Positions 6,894 through 13,015 of a stretch of DNA of 13,015 nt are shown one piece after another. A model generated the notes under the pieces. That model searched no databases. It worked only from the letters and a program-made list of their open reading frames with translations, and had not been told where the DNA came from. Numbering within the stretch: the first letter of the stretch is position 1; each line of letters begins with the position of its first letter. The position numbers and the translations under genes are program-made. Source of the DNA: JBKPDV01 sp046728075 (GTDB taxonomy: Bacteria > Acidobacteriota > Thermoanaerobaculia > UBA5066 > Gp7-AA6); the NCBI GenBank assembly GCA_046728075.1, contig JBKPDV010000287.1, forward strand, positions 1 through 13,015, written 5' to 3'.

Positions 6894-7437
6894 TCAAGCC
6901 ACGCGTCCGCCCAGGCGCCGCCGGAGAGCCTCCCGCGCGCGGGCGAGCTGACTTTTCGACGTTCCCGCTCCGATCCCGAGCAGGCGACCGATCTCTTCGT
7001 GTGAAGAACCCCTCCACGTCGTGCAGGACGACCATGGCCCGAAAGCCGTCCGGCAGATCGCCGACGGCTTGCGCCAGATCGATGCGGGCCGCCAGTGAAA
7101 TCTCATACCCGGCGGCAGATGGCTCGTCTTCCAATAGAACTTCGCGGCGGCGCGCCCGCGCGTGCTCGCGCCAGCCGTTGACTACGATGCCCGACAGCCA
7201 GGTGCGCAGGCTCGAGCTCCAACGGAAGGAAGCCAGGGCCTGGGCGGCGCGGACCCAGGATTCCTGAACGATCTCCTCCGCATCGCTCCGCTCGCCCGCG
7301 CACAGGCGCACCGCGAGCCCGAAGAGCGCCGGCGTGTGGCGGCGGTAGAGAGAAAGGAACGAAGCCTCTGCCCGCCGGCGCAGGTAATTCTCGACGAGCT
7401 CACGATCCGCGGCGTCCTCGGTTTCCGTTTCGCGCAC
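6894..7437 (-). pseudogene. ECF-type RNA polymerase sigma factor, interrupted by a one-base frameshift
   Basis: The frame from the GTG at 7437 gives a typical sigma-70 region 2: FLSLYRRHTPALFGLAVRLC (27-46), DAEEIVQESWVRAAQALASFR (52-72) and LRTWLSGIVVNGWREHARARRRE (77-99). Region 4 begins LAQAVGDLPDGFRAMVVLHDVEGF (121-144). At that point the frame breaks and would end near 6880 in an Arg-rich tail. The expected continuation, SHEEIGRLLGIGAGTSKSQLARAREALRRRL, is in the neighbouring frame from 7004 to 6894. Skipping one T (complement of 7005, in a TTCTTC context) restores a normal protein of about 180 residues. The break removes the -35 DNA-recognition helix. It could be a sequencing error, a real null mutation or, less likely, a programmed shift. 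The start lies 11 bp after the 7449 gene stop. Confidence 0.85.
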
Positions 7438-7448
7438 CGGAGCAGCGT

Positions 7449-7982
7449 CTATTTCTTTCGAGTGAGCCGGATCTCCTCCATCCAGCTCTCGCGGCCGTCC
7501 TGATACCAGGTCCAGCGCGTCGTGACGTGATCGGAATCCTCGAAACGGAAGACGGCCTTGTCCATATGACCTGTGTCCCGACTCGGCAGGTTACCGCCGT
7601 CGACGAACGTGAACGTGACCCGGCGCCCCTCGTCGTCGAACGCCGTGGCCTTCAAGTGTGGCTGGTTCCTGGCGACGCAGTAGTGAGTCAGGTCGAGGAC
7701 ATCTCCGTCCAACCGGAACATCGTCACCATCGTCTCGTTCGGATGGGCGTCGAACGACGTCTCGATCACGGCGGAGCCCGCCGCGATCGTCTTGAAGGAG
7801 ACATCCTCCTTCCACCCGCCCGTGCTTTCTCCTCGCCACACCCCGTCGAGCGAGCGAAAGCGTTCGAACGCCTCTCTTGCCGGTCCCGCTGTCTTGAGGT
7901 TCGGAGGCCCGTTTCCCCATGTCGCGATCGGTCCGAAGAGAACACTCAATCCCAGTATCGCGAGCACGCTCGATCGAGCCAT
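7449..7982 (-). CDS. Exported lipocalin-like small protein, function unknown
   Basis: 177 residues with an N-terminal signal peptide (hydrophobic 6-20, ending around ATWGNG). GGGAGG lies 6 nt before the ATG. The mature part opens with a helix and SLDGVWRGES (about 44-53), the usual first strand of lipocalin-like or DUF1579-type barrels. Alternating strands follow: EDVSFKTIAAGSAVIETSF, ETMVTMFRLDGDVLDLTHYC, VTFTFVDGG, HMDKAVFRFED, HVTTRWTWYQDGRESWMEEIRLTRKK. A small beta-barrel for hydrophobic ligands or lipids is inferred; no catalytic residues are evident. Only 11 bp separate its stop from the sigma factor start, so it probably shares a transcript with the sigma/YCII pair. Confidence 0.72.
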   Translation of the reverse strand: MARSSVLAILGLSVLFGPIATWGNGPPNLKTAGPAREAFERFRSLDGVWRGESTGGWKEDVSFKTIAAGSAVIETSFDAHPNETMVTMFRLDGDVLDLTHYCVARNQPHLKATAFDDEGRRVTFTFVDGGNLPSRDTGHMDKAVFRFEDSDHVTTRWTWYQDGRESWMEEIRLTRKK

Positions 7983-8076
7983 CAGCCACCTCCCTTCAAG
8001 ATGAGTGACGGCGGAAGGGAAAAGGGTTGCATCGAGGACCGACCAGCAGCCCGCGCCCTTCCATCGAGGCAGGATG

Positions 8077-8103
8077 CCCCGGCCGGTTTGCGGCCGGCCG
8101 GGG
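8077..8103 (-). terminator. Strong GC hairpin after the NIPSNAP-like gene, possible terminator
   Basis: CCCCGGCCGG (8077-8086) pairs perfectly with CCGGCCGGGG (8094-8103) around a 7-nt loop. It begins 17 bp beyond the stop codon of the minus-strand gene ending at 8120. There is no T tract on either side, so it is not a textbook intrinsic terminator. It could slow polymerase, stabilise the upstream mRNA end, or simply be a GC-rich repeat. Confidence 0.45.
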
Positions 8104-8119
8104 CCCAATCGGAGACTTC

Positions 8120-9013
8120 CTACGAGGTCTTTTTTTCCGCCTTCGCCGACGGCTTCTTCGTTTCGGGCTTGGCCGCCGGTGCCGCCTTCGGTCTCCAGAA
8201 GTCCGGGTCCGCGTCCGCCCACTGCTTGGAGGGATAGCTCATCTTCGCGTTGAACTCGAAGATGTTCGTCTCGACGGAATTGAACGCATCCGACGCGATC
8301 GTCTGGAGCTTCTTGACGCCGTCTTCCCCCTCCTCCTTCTGAACGGCCGGCGCAGCGGCGATGGCGGCATCCACCTCCGCGAGCGATTTGGCGGGAAGGA
8401 TCACCAGGAAAGTCGGAGCAGGCATGCCCGCGTAAATCTGGTAGACAGCCCAGTGCGCCGGCACGTTCGCCTTCTCGAAAGCTGTTCGCACGATCTTCAC
8501 GGCGTCGGCGAATTGACTGTCGTGCCCCTGCCGGACCCGGAACGTGATGATTCGGAAATAGCGCATTTTGGGAATGTCGACGTTGGCCTGGTGGCTGAGA
8601 TCCTCCCGGTACATCGCGACGAGGCTGCGGCCGCCCGAACGGAGCTCTCCGTCGAGCGCCTCGAGTTGATCCAGCTCCTTCTTGAGCGCCGAGTTTTTCG
8701 CGACGTTGCCGGAGTCTTTCTCCCAGGCCTCGAGCGAGTCGAATCCGGTCATGAACCACGCCTCGCTCGGCCCGGTAGAGGACGTCATTGCCAGATAGTT
8801 GGTCGGCCAGTTCGCCTTGGCGAGGGCCTTCGGCCAACCCGCCTCGACCTGCTCGTGGGCGGGGGCCTTCCCGGGTTTGATCTCTTCGCGGTAGATCTGA
8901 AGGATCTTCGGCGGAGGCATGCTTCCCGGCGCCGGCTGCGCGAAGACGGAAAGACTGGAGCCGAGCAGCGCGACCCCGATGACGGAAGTTCCCATGGCTC
9001 TTCGGATACTCAT
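8120..9013 (-). CDS. Exported NIPSNAP/ferredoxin-like alpha-beta barrel protein, function unknown
   Basis: 297 residues. A signal peptide (1-25, basic start, hydrophobic core, likely cut at VFAQ) is followed by two roughly similar alpha/beta halves: KILQIYREEIKPGKAPAHEQ (36-55) with AWFMTGFDSLEAWEKD, and RYFRIITFRVRQGHDSQFADAVKIV with YAGMPAPTFLVILPAKSLAEVDAAI. Repeated strand-helix units with EEIKPG and VRQGH starts are typical of dimeric alpha-beta barrels such as NIPSNAP-type proteins. The C-terminal 25 residues are Lys/Ala/Pro-rich and probably unstructured. GGGAGG and GAGAG elements precede the ATG at 9013, while the longer upstream frame lacks support. It lies upstream of the lipocalin-like gene by 137 bp that include a strong hairpin. 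Confidence 0.72.
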   Translation of the reverse strand: MSIRRAMGTSVIGVALLGSSLSVFAQPAPGSMPPPKILQIYREEIKPGKAPAHEQVEAGWPKALAKANWPTNYLAMTSSTGPSEAWFMTGFDSLEAWEKDSGNVAKNSALKKELDQLEALDGELRSGGRSLVAMYREDLSHQANVDIPKMRYFRIITFRVRQGHDSQFADAVKIVRTAFEKANVPAHWAVYQIYAGMPAPTFLVILPAKSLAEVDAAIAAAPAVQKEEGEDGVKKLQTIASDAFNSVETNIFEFNAKMSYPSKQWADADPDFWRPKAAPAAKPETKKPSAKAEKKTS

Positions 9014-9182
9014 CTCTCGCCCACCTCCCGGGGGGCAGTCGTCTGTGTGCCCGGGCCTTCGGCCGGGCACCGTTACGAAGGCGTGCATTGTTTCCGAGCC
9101 TTTTTGCTGGCAGGACCATATGCCCGAAGCCCTGACGGCGCAACCGGGGCAGGTCCAAGCGGGTAGTCGCCCCTCACCCGCC

Positions 9183-9208
9183 CCCGCCTTCGCTAAAGCT
9201 TCGGCGGG
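9183..9208. repeat. REP-like palindrome 1
   Basis: CCCGCC (9183-9188), TTC, GCT (9192-9194), an AA loop, then AGC (9197-9199), TTC, GGCGGG (9203-9208). The two arms are complementary except for a symmetric TTC/TTC internal loop. It shares this unusual architecture with the palindrome at 9228-9258, so both probably belong to one repeat family. It lies in the 271-bp non-coding gap between the phospholipase D and NIPSNAP-like genes. Confidence 0.7.
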
Positions 9209-9227
9209 CAGGCCTCTCCCGGACTTG

Positions 9228-9258
9228 TCCTCCGAAGCTCTATCAGAGCGAAGGAGGA
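9228..9258. repeat. REP-like palindrome 2
   Basis: TCCTCC (9228-9233), GAA, GCTCT (9237-9241), an ATC loop, AGAGC (9245-9249), GAA, GGAGGA (9253-9258). The arms pair perfectly apart from a symmetric GAA/GAA internal loop at the same relative place as in the neighbouring palindrome, but with the complementary triplet. Such paired stem-loops are typical of REP/BIME-type intergenic repeats. They follow the phospholipase D stop codon by about 27 bp and may also protect that mRNA end. Confidence 0.7.
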
Positions 9259-9284
9259 GGGAGAGGGAGTTCCTGCGCCGGCGA

Positions 9285-10544
9285 TCAAAGAATGGGGCCG
9301 AGTCGGCGAGCGAACGCGTCGCCTAGCCGGTGCCAAAAGGAGCGCCGCGCCCATTGCGCGGGCGTGATCTCGACGGATTTCTCGAGGTCCTTCGCGAACG
9401 CCTCCGTAAAGCAGCGGGCGGTGTCCGATCCGAACAGGACGATGTTGCACTCGGCGTTGAAGTGAAAGGAGCGGAAATCCAGATTGCTCGATCCGGCGAT
9501 CGAGAGGAAGTCGTCGGCCACGACGGTCTTGGCGTGCAACACGGCTGCCTGGTATTCGAAGATCCGCACGCCTCGGGCGAGCAGCGCCGAGTAGTGACCA
9601 TGCCCCGCATGGCGAACCAGGGACACATCGCTCTTCCCCGGCAGGAGCAGCCGCACGTCGACGCCCCGCGCCGCGGCCTCCCCGAGCAAATCGACGGCGC
9701 GTCGCCGGGGCGCGAAATACGCATTGGTGATCCAGACTCGGCGGCGGGCGGCCGCAATCATCGCGGTGAGCGACGAGGCGATCTCCCCGGTGCCCCGAAA
9801 GGGGCGCGAGTCGAGCACGAGGGCCGCAACCCCGCCGGTTTGAGGCTCGAGCGGCCCGAGCACGACGGGACTGCCGCCCGCCGCGTGCCAGGCCTCCGTG
9901 AAGACGATGGCCATCGCCCACGCGGCGGGGCCCTCGACCTGGACGTGCGTGTCGCGCCAGGGACCTCCGTGCGCGGAGAGGCTCGAGCCATATTCGTCGC
10001 CGATGTTCATGCCGCCCGTGAAAGCGGTGACCGCGTCGATGACGAGGATCTTCCGGTGGTCGCGAAACGGCTGCAGCAACAGGTGAGGAAAGAGCGGGTT
10101 GAAGAGGCGGACCTCGATCCCGGCAGTCCGCATCTCCTTCCAGAAGGCCCGGCGGGTCGCGATCGATCCGAACGCGTCCGCGAGCACACGCACCGTCACG
10201 CCGCGAGCGACCGCGCGGCCGAGGTTGTCCCGAAGAGAACGGCCCGTCGCGTCGTCTTTGAAGATGTAGGACTCGACTAAGATTTCGTGGCGCGCTGTGT
10301 CGATGGCCGATCGCATCGCCTCGAAAGTTTCCGGTCCGCTGAAGAAGACGCGCACGCGATTCCCGTCGAGAATGGGGGACTCGTCGATTCTCCGCAGGAG
10401 GATCGCGAAGCCGGGGTCCTCGAGACCCGCCGGCAGCGCGGCTGCCAGCCGGCCGACGTTCTGGACGCGCAGCTCCGGCGGCAGCCGCCGGCCGGCGCGG
10501 GGGCGCAGGAACGGCCGCCACAGTCTCCATCTCCGGCGTTTCAT
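9285..10544 (-). CDS. Phospholipase D family protein, cardiolipin synthase-like
   Basis: 419 residues with two HKD catalytic motifs: H163-R-K165-x4-D170 (FRDHRKILVIDAVTAFTGGMN) and H337-A-K339-x4-D344 (LHAKTVVADDFLSIAGSSNLDFRS). Two HKD copies form one active site that swaps phosphatidyl groups. In cardiolipin synthases two phosphatidylglycerols, or phosphatidylglycerol plus another phospholipid, give cardiolipin. Supporting segments are HEILVESYIFKDDATGRSL (86-104), the Gly-Gly-Met-Asn after motif 1, WRDTHVQVEGPAAW (196-209) and a bacterial Cls-like VWITNAYFAPRRRAVDLL (270-287). The two N-terminal transmembrane helices of ClsA are absent, so it is closer to ClsB-like cytosolic or peripheral forms; the basic N-terminus (RRRWRLWRPFLRPRAGRR) could bind membrane. 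No strong Shine-Dalgarno is visible. It is divergent from the dehydrogenase. Confidence 0.9.
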   Translation of the reverse strand: MKRRRWRLWRPFLRPRAGRRLPPELRVQNVGRLAAALPAGLEDPGFAILLRRIDESPILDGNRVRVFFSGPETFEAMRSAIDTARHEILVESYIFKDDATGRSLRDNLGRAVARGVTVRVLADAFGSIATRRAFWKEMRTAGIEVRLFNPLFPHLLLQPFRDHRKILVIDAVTAFTGGMNIGDEYGSSLSAHGGPWRDTHVQVEGPAAWAMAIVFTEAWHAAGGSPVVLGPLEPQTGGVAALVLDSRPFRGTGEIASSLTAMIAAARRRVWITNAYFAPRRRAVDLLGEAAARGVDVRLLLPGKSDVSLVRHAGHGHYSALLARGVRIFEYQAAVLHAKTVVADDFLSIAGSSNLDFRSFHFNAECNIVLFGSDTARCFTEAFAKDLEKSVEITPAQWARRSFWHRLGDAFARRLGPIL

Positions 10545-10857
10545 TCGCTCGTTCTCGGGCAGACTCTATTTGAGTGACGTCCAGAGCAGGGCCAGCATTC
10601 GCGGGGCTCAGACCCGAGATCGGCTCAACACCGGTATGGCTTCTCCCGGCCCAGGCGAGGCGGCCGATCGACGCAGCAATAGACTCGGGGCCGAACAAGG
10701 CGGCGCGCGTCCAGGTGGGAGCCTGCTGACCGATTTGCCGCGCGGCGCGGCGAGGAGCAACTCGCCGGATCGGCTCAGTCAGACCGCGCGAAGGCAGGAG
10801 CCCTCGAAGGGCGTGGGTGCGGCGATCCGCCAGATCGTCAAAGGACGGTGAGACGTG
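10545..10857. other. Divergent intergenic region, no gene seen
   Basis: This 313-bp stretch separates the divergent phospholipase D and dehydrogenase genes and should hold both promoters. A 71-codon frame ending near 10851 is low in complexity, lacks consistent third-position bias in its first half and has no ribosome binding site, so I do not call it. No convincing -35/-10 pair or operator stands out. Confidence 0.4.
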
Positions 10858-10896
10858 ATGAAGAGCCGAACCGCGAAGATCTTGGGAGGCGCATGA
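10858..10896 (+). CDS. 12-residue mini-ORF coupled to the dehydrogenase (possible leader)
   Basis: ATG at 10858 opens MKSRTAKILGGA, and its TGA (10894-10896) overlaps the ATG of the dehydrogenase (10893-10895) as ATGA. The ribosome binding site of the dehydrogenase (GGGAGG) lies inside it. A purine-rich AAGGACGGTGAG stretch sits 8-19 nt upstream. The overlap could couple translation, or be chance: short frames of this size are common. There are no regulatory codon runs. Confidence 0.25.
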   Translation: MKSRTAKILGGA

Positions 10897-11732
10897 GCGA
10901 CCAACCCGAATCCATCGCCGGCCAGACGGTTCTCGTTACGGGCGCCACTTCGGGGATCGGGCTCGAGACGGCGCGCGCGCTCGCGAAGAAGGGGGCGAGA
11001 GTCGTCGTCGGAGCCCGCGAAGCCAGGCGCGGCCAGGCAGTCGTCGGCGAGATCACGGCTGGCGGCGGTCGGGCCGAGCTCCTCGAGATCGACATGGCGT
11101 CGTTCGAATCGATCCGGAAGGCGGCGGATCACCTCTCCGCCGCGCATTCGAGCCTGGACGTGCTCGTCAACAACGCGGGGACCGCGGTCAGCGGCCGCCG
11201 GCTCTCAGCCGACGGTCACGAGCTCACCTGGGCGACGAATTTCCTCGGCCCGTTCCTTCTAACCCGGGGGTTGCTTCCCCTTTTGAAAAATTCGGAAAGA
11301 CCGCGGGTGGTCAACGTCGGATCGGAAGGGCACAGGGCTGGCGGGATCGACTGGGAGAACATCGAGCTCGAGCGCGGCTACACGACTTTCCGCGCCTATG
11401 CCAACTCGAAGCTCGCCCTCGCGCTCTTCACGCGGGAGCTCGCTCGTCGCGAGCAAGGCGTGGCGGCCGTCGTGATGCATCCGGGAGCCATCGCGACGAA
11501 GATCTGGGGGGCAGCTCCCAGGCCGATCTCCTGGATCTTGAATCTCGTGCTTCCCTCCGCGGCAAAAGGAGCAGCGCCGGTCGTGTGGCTCGCCAGCGCG
11601 GCGGATCTCGCCAGCGCGACCGGCCGATACTTCAACCGTTTTCGAGAAGTCGCCCCTTCGGCCGCCGCTCGCAACGACGCTGACGCCTCCCGGCTCTGGG
11701 ATCTCGCGCAGAAGCAGACGTCGCCGAAGTAA
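10893..11732 (+). CDS. Short-chain dehydrogenase/reductase, retinol dehydrogenase-like
   Basis: 279 residues with the classical SDR Rossmann fold. TGATSGIG (16-23) is the cofactor loop, D67 in EIDMAS sits where the adenine-binding Asp is expected, NNAG is at 93-96, and Asn116 is in ATNFLGPFLLT. The catalytic residues are Ser144 (VVNVGSEGH) and Tyr169-A-N-S-Lys173. The basic residues after beta-2 (AREARRG, 41-47) suggest NADP(H). The arrangement, including HPGAIATKIW after the active site, resembles the retinol dehydrogenase/WWOX-like SDR group, which oxidises or reduces hydrophobic alcohols and ketones; the substrate cannot be read from sequence. GGGAGG lies 3 nt before the ATG; the upstream in-frame extension is less likely. 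It ends in a convergent repeat-filled spacer. Confidence 0.92.
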   Translation: MSDQPESIAGQTVLVTGATSGIGLETARALAKKGARVVVGAREARRGQAVVGEITAGGGRAELLEIDMASFESIRKAADHLSAAHSSLDVLVNNAGTAVSGRRLSADGHELTWATNFLGPFLLTRGLLPLLKNSERPRVVNVGSEGHRAGGIDWENIELERGYTTFRAYANSKLALALFTRELARREQGVAAVVMHPGAIATKIWGAAPRPISWILNLVLPSAAKGAAPVVWLASAADLASATGRYFNRFREVAPSAAARNDADASRLWDLAQKQTSPK

Positions 11733-11787
11733 ATAGCTTTCGCCGGAGAACACGTGGCTCGCGCGTTCGGGTGCACGTCCTGCCCCC

Positions 11788-11970
11788 TAAGCCCAACGGC
11801 CTTCTTGTTTCGTCGACCCGGCGCCAACCCGGTTCGCGGCGCGCTTAATCTCCCGAAGTACCGAGGGAGGAGGCGCGCGCCGCGGGAGCGGAGCGCTGTG
11901 CACGGGACCAGGCGAGCGGTCGAAACTTTCAGCCGCGGCGGTCGCTGCGCGACCAGGCGGCTGAGAGAGT
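11788..11970. repeat. Structured intergenic repeat, copy A
   Basis: First of two diverged tandem copies (period about 184 bp) in the convergent spacer. In order it has: an 8-bp hairpin with one mismatch (11814-11821 with 11829-11836); a 9-bp stem GCGGCGCGC/GCGCGCCGC (11836-11844 with 11875-11883) enclosing CTCCC/GGGAG (11850-11854 with 11865-11869); the shared motif GGGACCAGGCG (11904-11914); and a terminal stem CAGCCG/CGGCTG (11930-11935 with 11958-11963) enclosing GGTCG/CGACC. No coding frame is credible across it. It could be a mobile non-autonomous element, a REP-type cluster or a structured RNA. Confidence 0.65.
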
Positions 11971-12117
11971 TAAACCCGAGAGCCCCTCTTGATTCGTCGA
12001 CCCGGTCAGAGACCGGGTCGCGGCGCGCGTAGTCTCCCAGAGGGGAGGAGGCGCGCCGCGGGAGCGTGAGCGCCCGAGGGACCAGGCGCGCGGTCGAGGC
12101 CAGTGGCCGAGCCGCGA
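11971..12117. repeat. Structured intergenic repeat, copy B
   Basis: Second copy of the same element. The first hairpin is perfect here, CGACCCGGTC/GACCGGGTCG with an AGA loop (11998-12007 with 12011-12020). The 9-bp stem (12020-12028 with 12051-12059) and the inner CTCCC/GGGAG (12034-12038 with 12043-12047, 4-nt loop) are kept although the loops differ in length and sequence from copy A. GGGACCAGGCG recurs at 12078-12088. The last hairpin (GCGG...GGCC AGT GGCC...CCGC, 12090-12115) has different sequence from copy A but occupies the same place. Confidence 0.65.
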
Positions 12118-12213
12118 GCCGGTGCGCCAGCAGGCGCAGGTCCCGAGCACGCGGAAGCGACGTGGCCGGTGCGCCGGCAGGCGCAGGTCACGGGCGCAGC
12201 GCGGAGCGACGTG
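12118..12213. repeat. Two adjacent direct repeats of 47 and 49 bp
   Basis: Unit 1 (12118-12164) and unit 2 (12165-12213) both begin GCCGGTGCGCC and end AGCGACGTG, and differ at only a few internal positions. Each folds TGCGCC/GGCGCA around a 4-nt loop (12123-12138 and 12170-12185). Unit 2 ends exactly where the minus-strand gene's stop codon begins (12214), so the array forms that gene's immediate 3' untranslated region. They are distinct from copies A and B but contiguous with them. Confidence 0.75.
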
Positions 12214-12636
12214 TTACTTCGCGTTCGTCCAGCTCTGGGTGGCCACCTTCCACTGACCGTCTTCCTGCTCGAGCTCGATGGTTCCCTTGTTGACCTCTCC
12301 TCCGACCTTGCCGGTGGCCTGGAGGGTTGCCTTCTTCCCGTCGACCTTGAGATTCGTGTATTTCAAGTCGGCCGGAGCCATGGCTTTCAAGAATTCCATC
12401 CCCTTTTTCGGGTCCATCTTGGTTTCCTTGATTTGCTGATCCATCTTCTTCCCGGACTCTTTCGTCATGGCCTTCTTGTAGGCCTCGAAGTCTCCAGCGT
12501 TGACCGCTTTGAGGACAGCATCGTAGGCCTTGGCCTGCGGCGTCGACTTCAAATCTTTCGCGTCGGCGGCCAGCACGGAGGAAAACGCGAAGGCGCCGAG
12601 ACCGAGAAGCAGGGACAAACGGGTGGCGATTCGCAT
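12214..12636 (-). CDS. Small exported NTF2/DUF4878-like protein, function unknown
   Basis: 140 residues. A signal peptide (1-23, cut near VLA|AD) precedes a 117-residue domain. Its first half is helical and Lys-rich (KAYDAVLKAVNAGDFEAYKKAMTKES, about 37-62), and the second half has antiparallel strands with KYTNLKVDGKKATLQATGKV and GTIELEQEDGQWKVATQSW at the end. A helix pair with the NAGDFEAYKK pattern, then strands and a final DGQWKV strand, is characteristic of NTF2-like/SnoaL or DUF4878 domains. The composition is markedly Lys-rich compared with its Arg-rich neighbours. AAAGGAG lies 5 nt before the ATG. It starts 28 bp after the DinB-like stop, so the two are probably one transcript. Confidence 0.78.
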   Translation of the reverse strand: MRIATRLSLLLGLGAFAFSSVLAADAKDLKSTPQAKAYDAVLKAVNAGDFEAYKKAMTKESGKKMDQQIKETKMDPKKGMEFLKAMAPADLKYTNLKVDGKKATLQATGKVGGEVNKGTIELEQEDGQWKVATQSWTNAK

Positions 12637-12664
12637 CGAAGCTCCTTTCGGTTCGTGAGGGGGT

Positions 12665-13015
12665 CTAGAGATACCGCTCCCGCAGGATGGCGGTGTGGTG
12701 CGCGGCGTGGCCGGCGATGATGTAGGCGAGCGCGCGAACGGTGAAGGGGTTGTCGCTGGCGACGCCTCTGCGCGCCCAGGCCTCGGCCGGCAGGTTTCGA
12801 AAGAACGTCAGCGCAGACATGCGTACGACTCGGAAATCCTCGACGTGGTCGGCCCAGGAAAGCTCGTCCGCCCGAGCCGCGCCGGCGCAGATCTTTTCGT
12901 CGAAGCTTGGCAGCGGACTGTCGAAGCCCCGGGCGAACCAGAACGCGCGCGAGATAAAAACCCGCTCCGTGTCGATCACGTGATTGACGACCTGGCGGAT
13001 GCTCCACTTCTCCGG
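12665..13015 (-). CDS. DinB/DfrB-type four-helix metalloprotein, partial (N-terminus outside window)
   Basis: The last 116 residues are visible; the frame runs off the right edge. The first visible residues, PEKWSIRQVVNHVIDTERVFISRAF, and the end, YIIAGHAAHHTAILRERYL, are hallmark helices of the DinB_2 superfamily. The His in NHVID and the His residues in GHAAHH supply the usual metal-binding triad. Family members are divalent-metal four-helix bundles; several act as thiol transferases (bacillithiol or mycothiol S-transferases) and others are stress-induced with unknown substrate. FRVVRMSALTFFRNLPAEAWARRG is the expected central helix plus linker. The function here is not resolved. Confidence 0.85.
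   Translation of the reverse strand, partial: PEKWSIRQVVNHVIDTERVFISRAFWFARGFDSPLPSFDEKICAGAARADELSWADHVEDFRVVRMSALTFFRNLPAEAWARRGVASDNPFTVRALAYIIAGHAAHHTAILRERYL

Noticed and set aside
9047..9070. Hairpin GTGCCCGGGCC/GGCCGGGCAC upstream of the NIPSNAP-like gene as a terminator
   Set aside because: It has a bulged G and no T tract and is over 200 bp from the preceding stop, so it cannot be assigned as a terminator; simple GC-rich folding is likely.
10636..10851. 71-codon plus-strand frame before the dehydrogenase
   Set aside because: Weak third-position bias, low complexity, no ribosome binding site and no recognisable motif.
11791..11975. Integron-like attC ends: GCCCAAC (11791) and GTTAAAC (11969) fit RYYYAAC and GTTRRRY
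   Set aside because: The two ends are not complementary to each other, the 185-bp span is longer than usual attC sites, no integron integrase is seen, and the inner fold does not match an attC.
11733..12213. tRNA or CRISPR in the repeat region
   Set aside because: No cloverleaf with a TTC arm and anticodon stem is found, and repeats are two diverged copies without unique equal-length spacers.

Overview
This is a GC-rich bacterial chromosome segment. Most genes begin behind strong GGAGG-type ribosome binding sites. Many encode small exported proteins with Sec or lipoprotein signals, which suggests a diderm (Gram-negative type) bacterium. The mix of an ECF sigma factor, YCII, DinB, NIPSNAP-like, DUF1080-like and carboxypeptidase-regulatory-like proteins reminds me of environmental Acidobacteriota or similar uncultured phyla. 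That placement is an impression, not a demonstration. I see no phage, transposase, CRISPR array, tRNA or rRNA.

Layout, left to right. (1) 1-655 (-): 5' part of a beta-lactamase-fold serine hydrolase, apparently lacking two catalytic residues. (2) 782-2118 (+): a translationally coupled pair, a small exported beta-sandwich protein and a single-span coiled-coil membrane protein. (3) 2199-4090 (-): a five-span membrane protein downstream of a divergent PurD-like ATP-grasp ligase. (4) 4111-4727 (+): a triple 8-bp repeat, a probably broken small ORF, and a stand-alone tRNA-binding (MetG C-terminal/CsaA-like) domain. (5) 4758-10544 (-): a run of eight same-strand genes. In transcription order these are a cardiolipin synthase-like phospholipase D, a NIPSNAP-like exported protein, a lipocalin-like exported protein, an ECF sigma factor with a one-base frameshift, its membrane-anchored YCII-domain partner, a cysteine-rich HExxE protein, and an overlapping DUF1080-like lipoprotein. 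The eighth is counted only if the frameshifted sigma gene is split in two. (6) 10858-11732 (+): a 12-codon mini-ORF coupled to a short-chain dehydrogenase. (7) 11733-12213: a 481-bp convergent intergenic region filled with diverged tandem repeats that fold into conserved hairpins. (8) 12214-13015 (-): a small exported NTF2-like protein downstream of a partial DinB-family protein.

The most coherent functional unit is the sigma factor with the YCII membrane protein, likely a sigma/regulator pair, next to several exported proteins that could be its targets. The most unusual non-coding material is the structured repeat array at 11788-12213, followed by two REP-like palindromes at 9183-9258.
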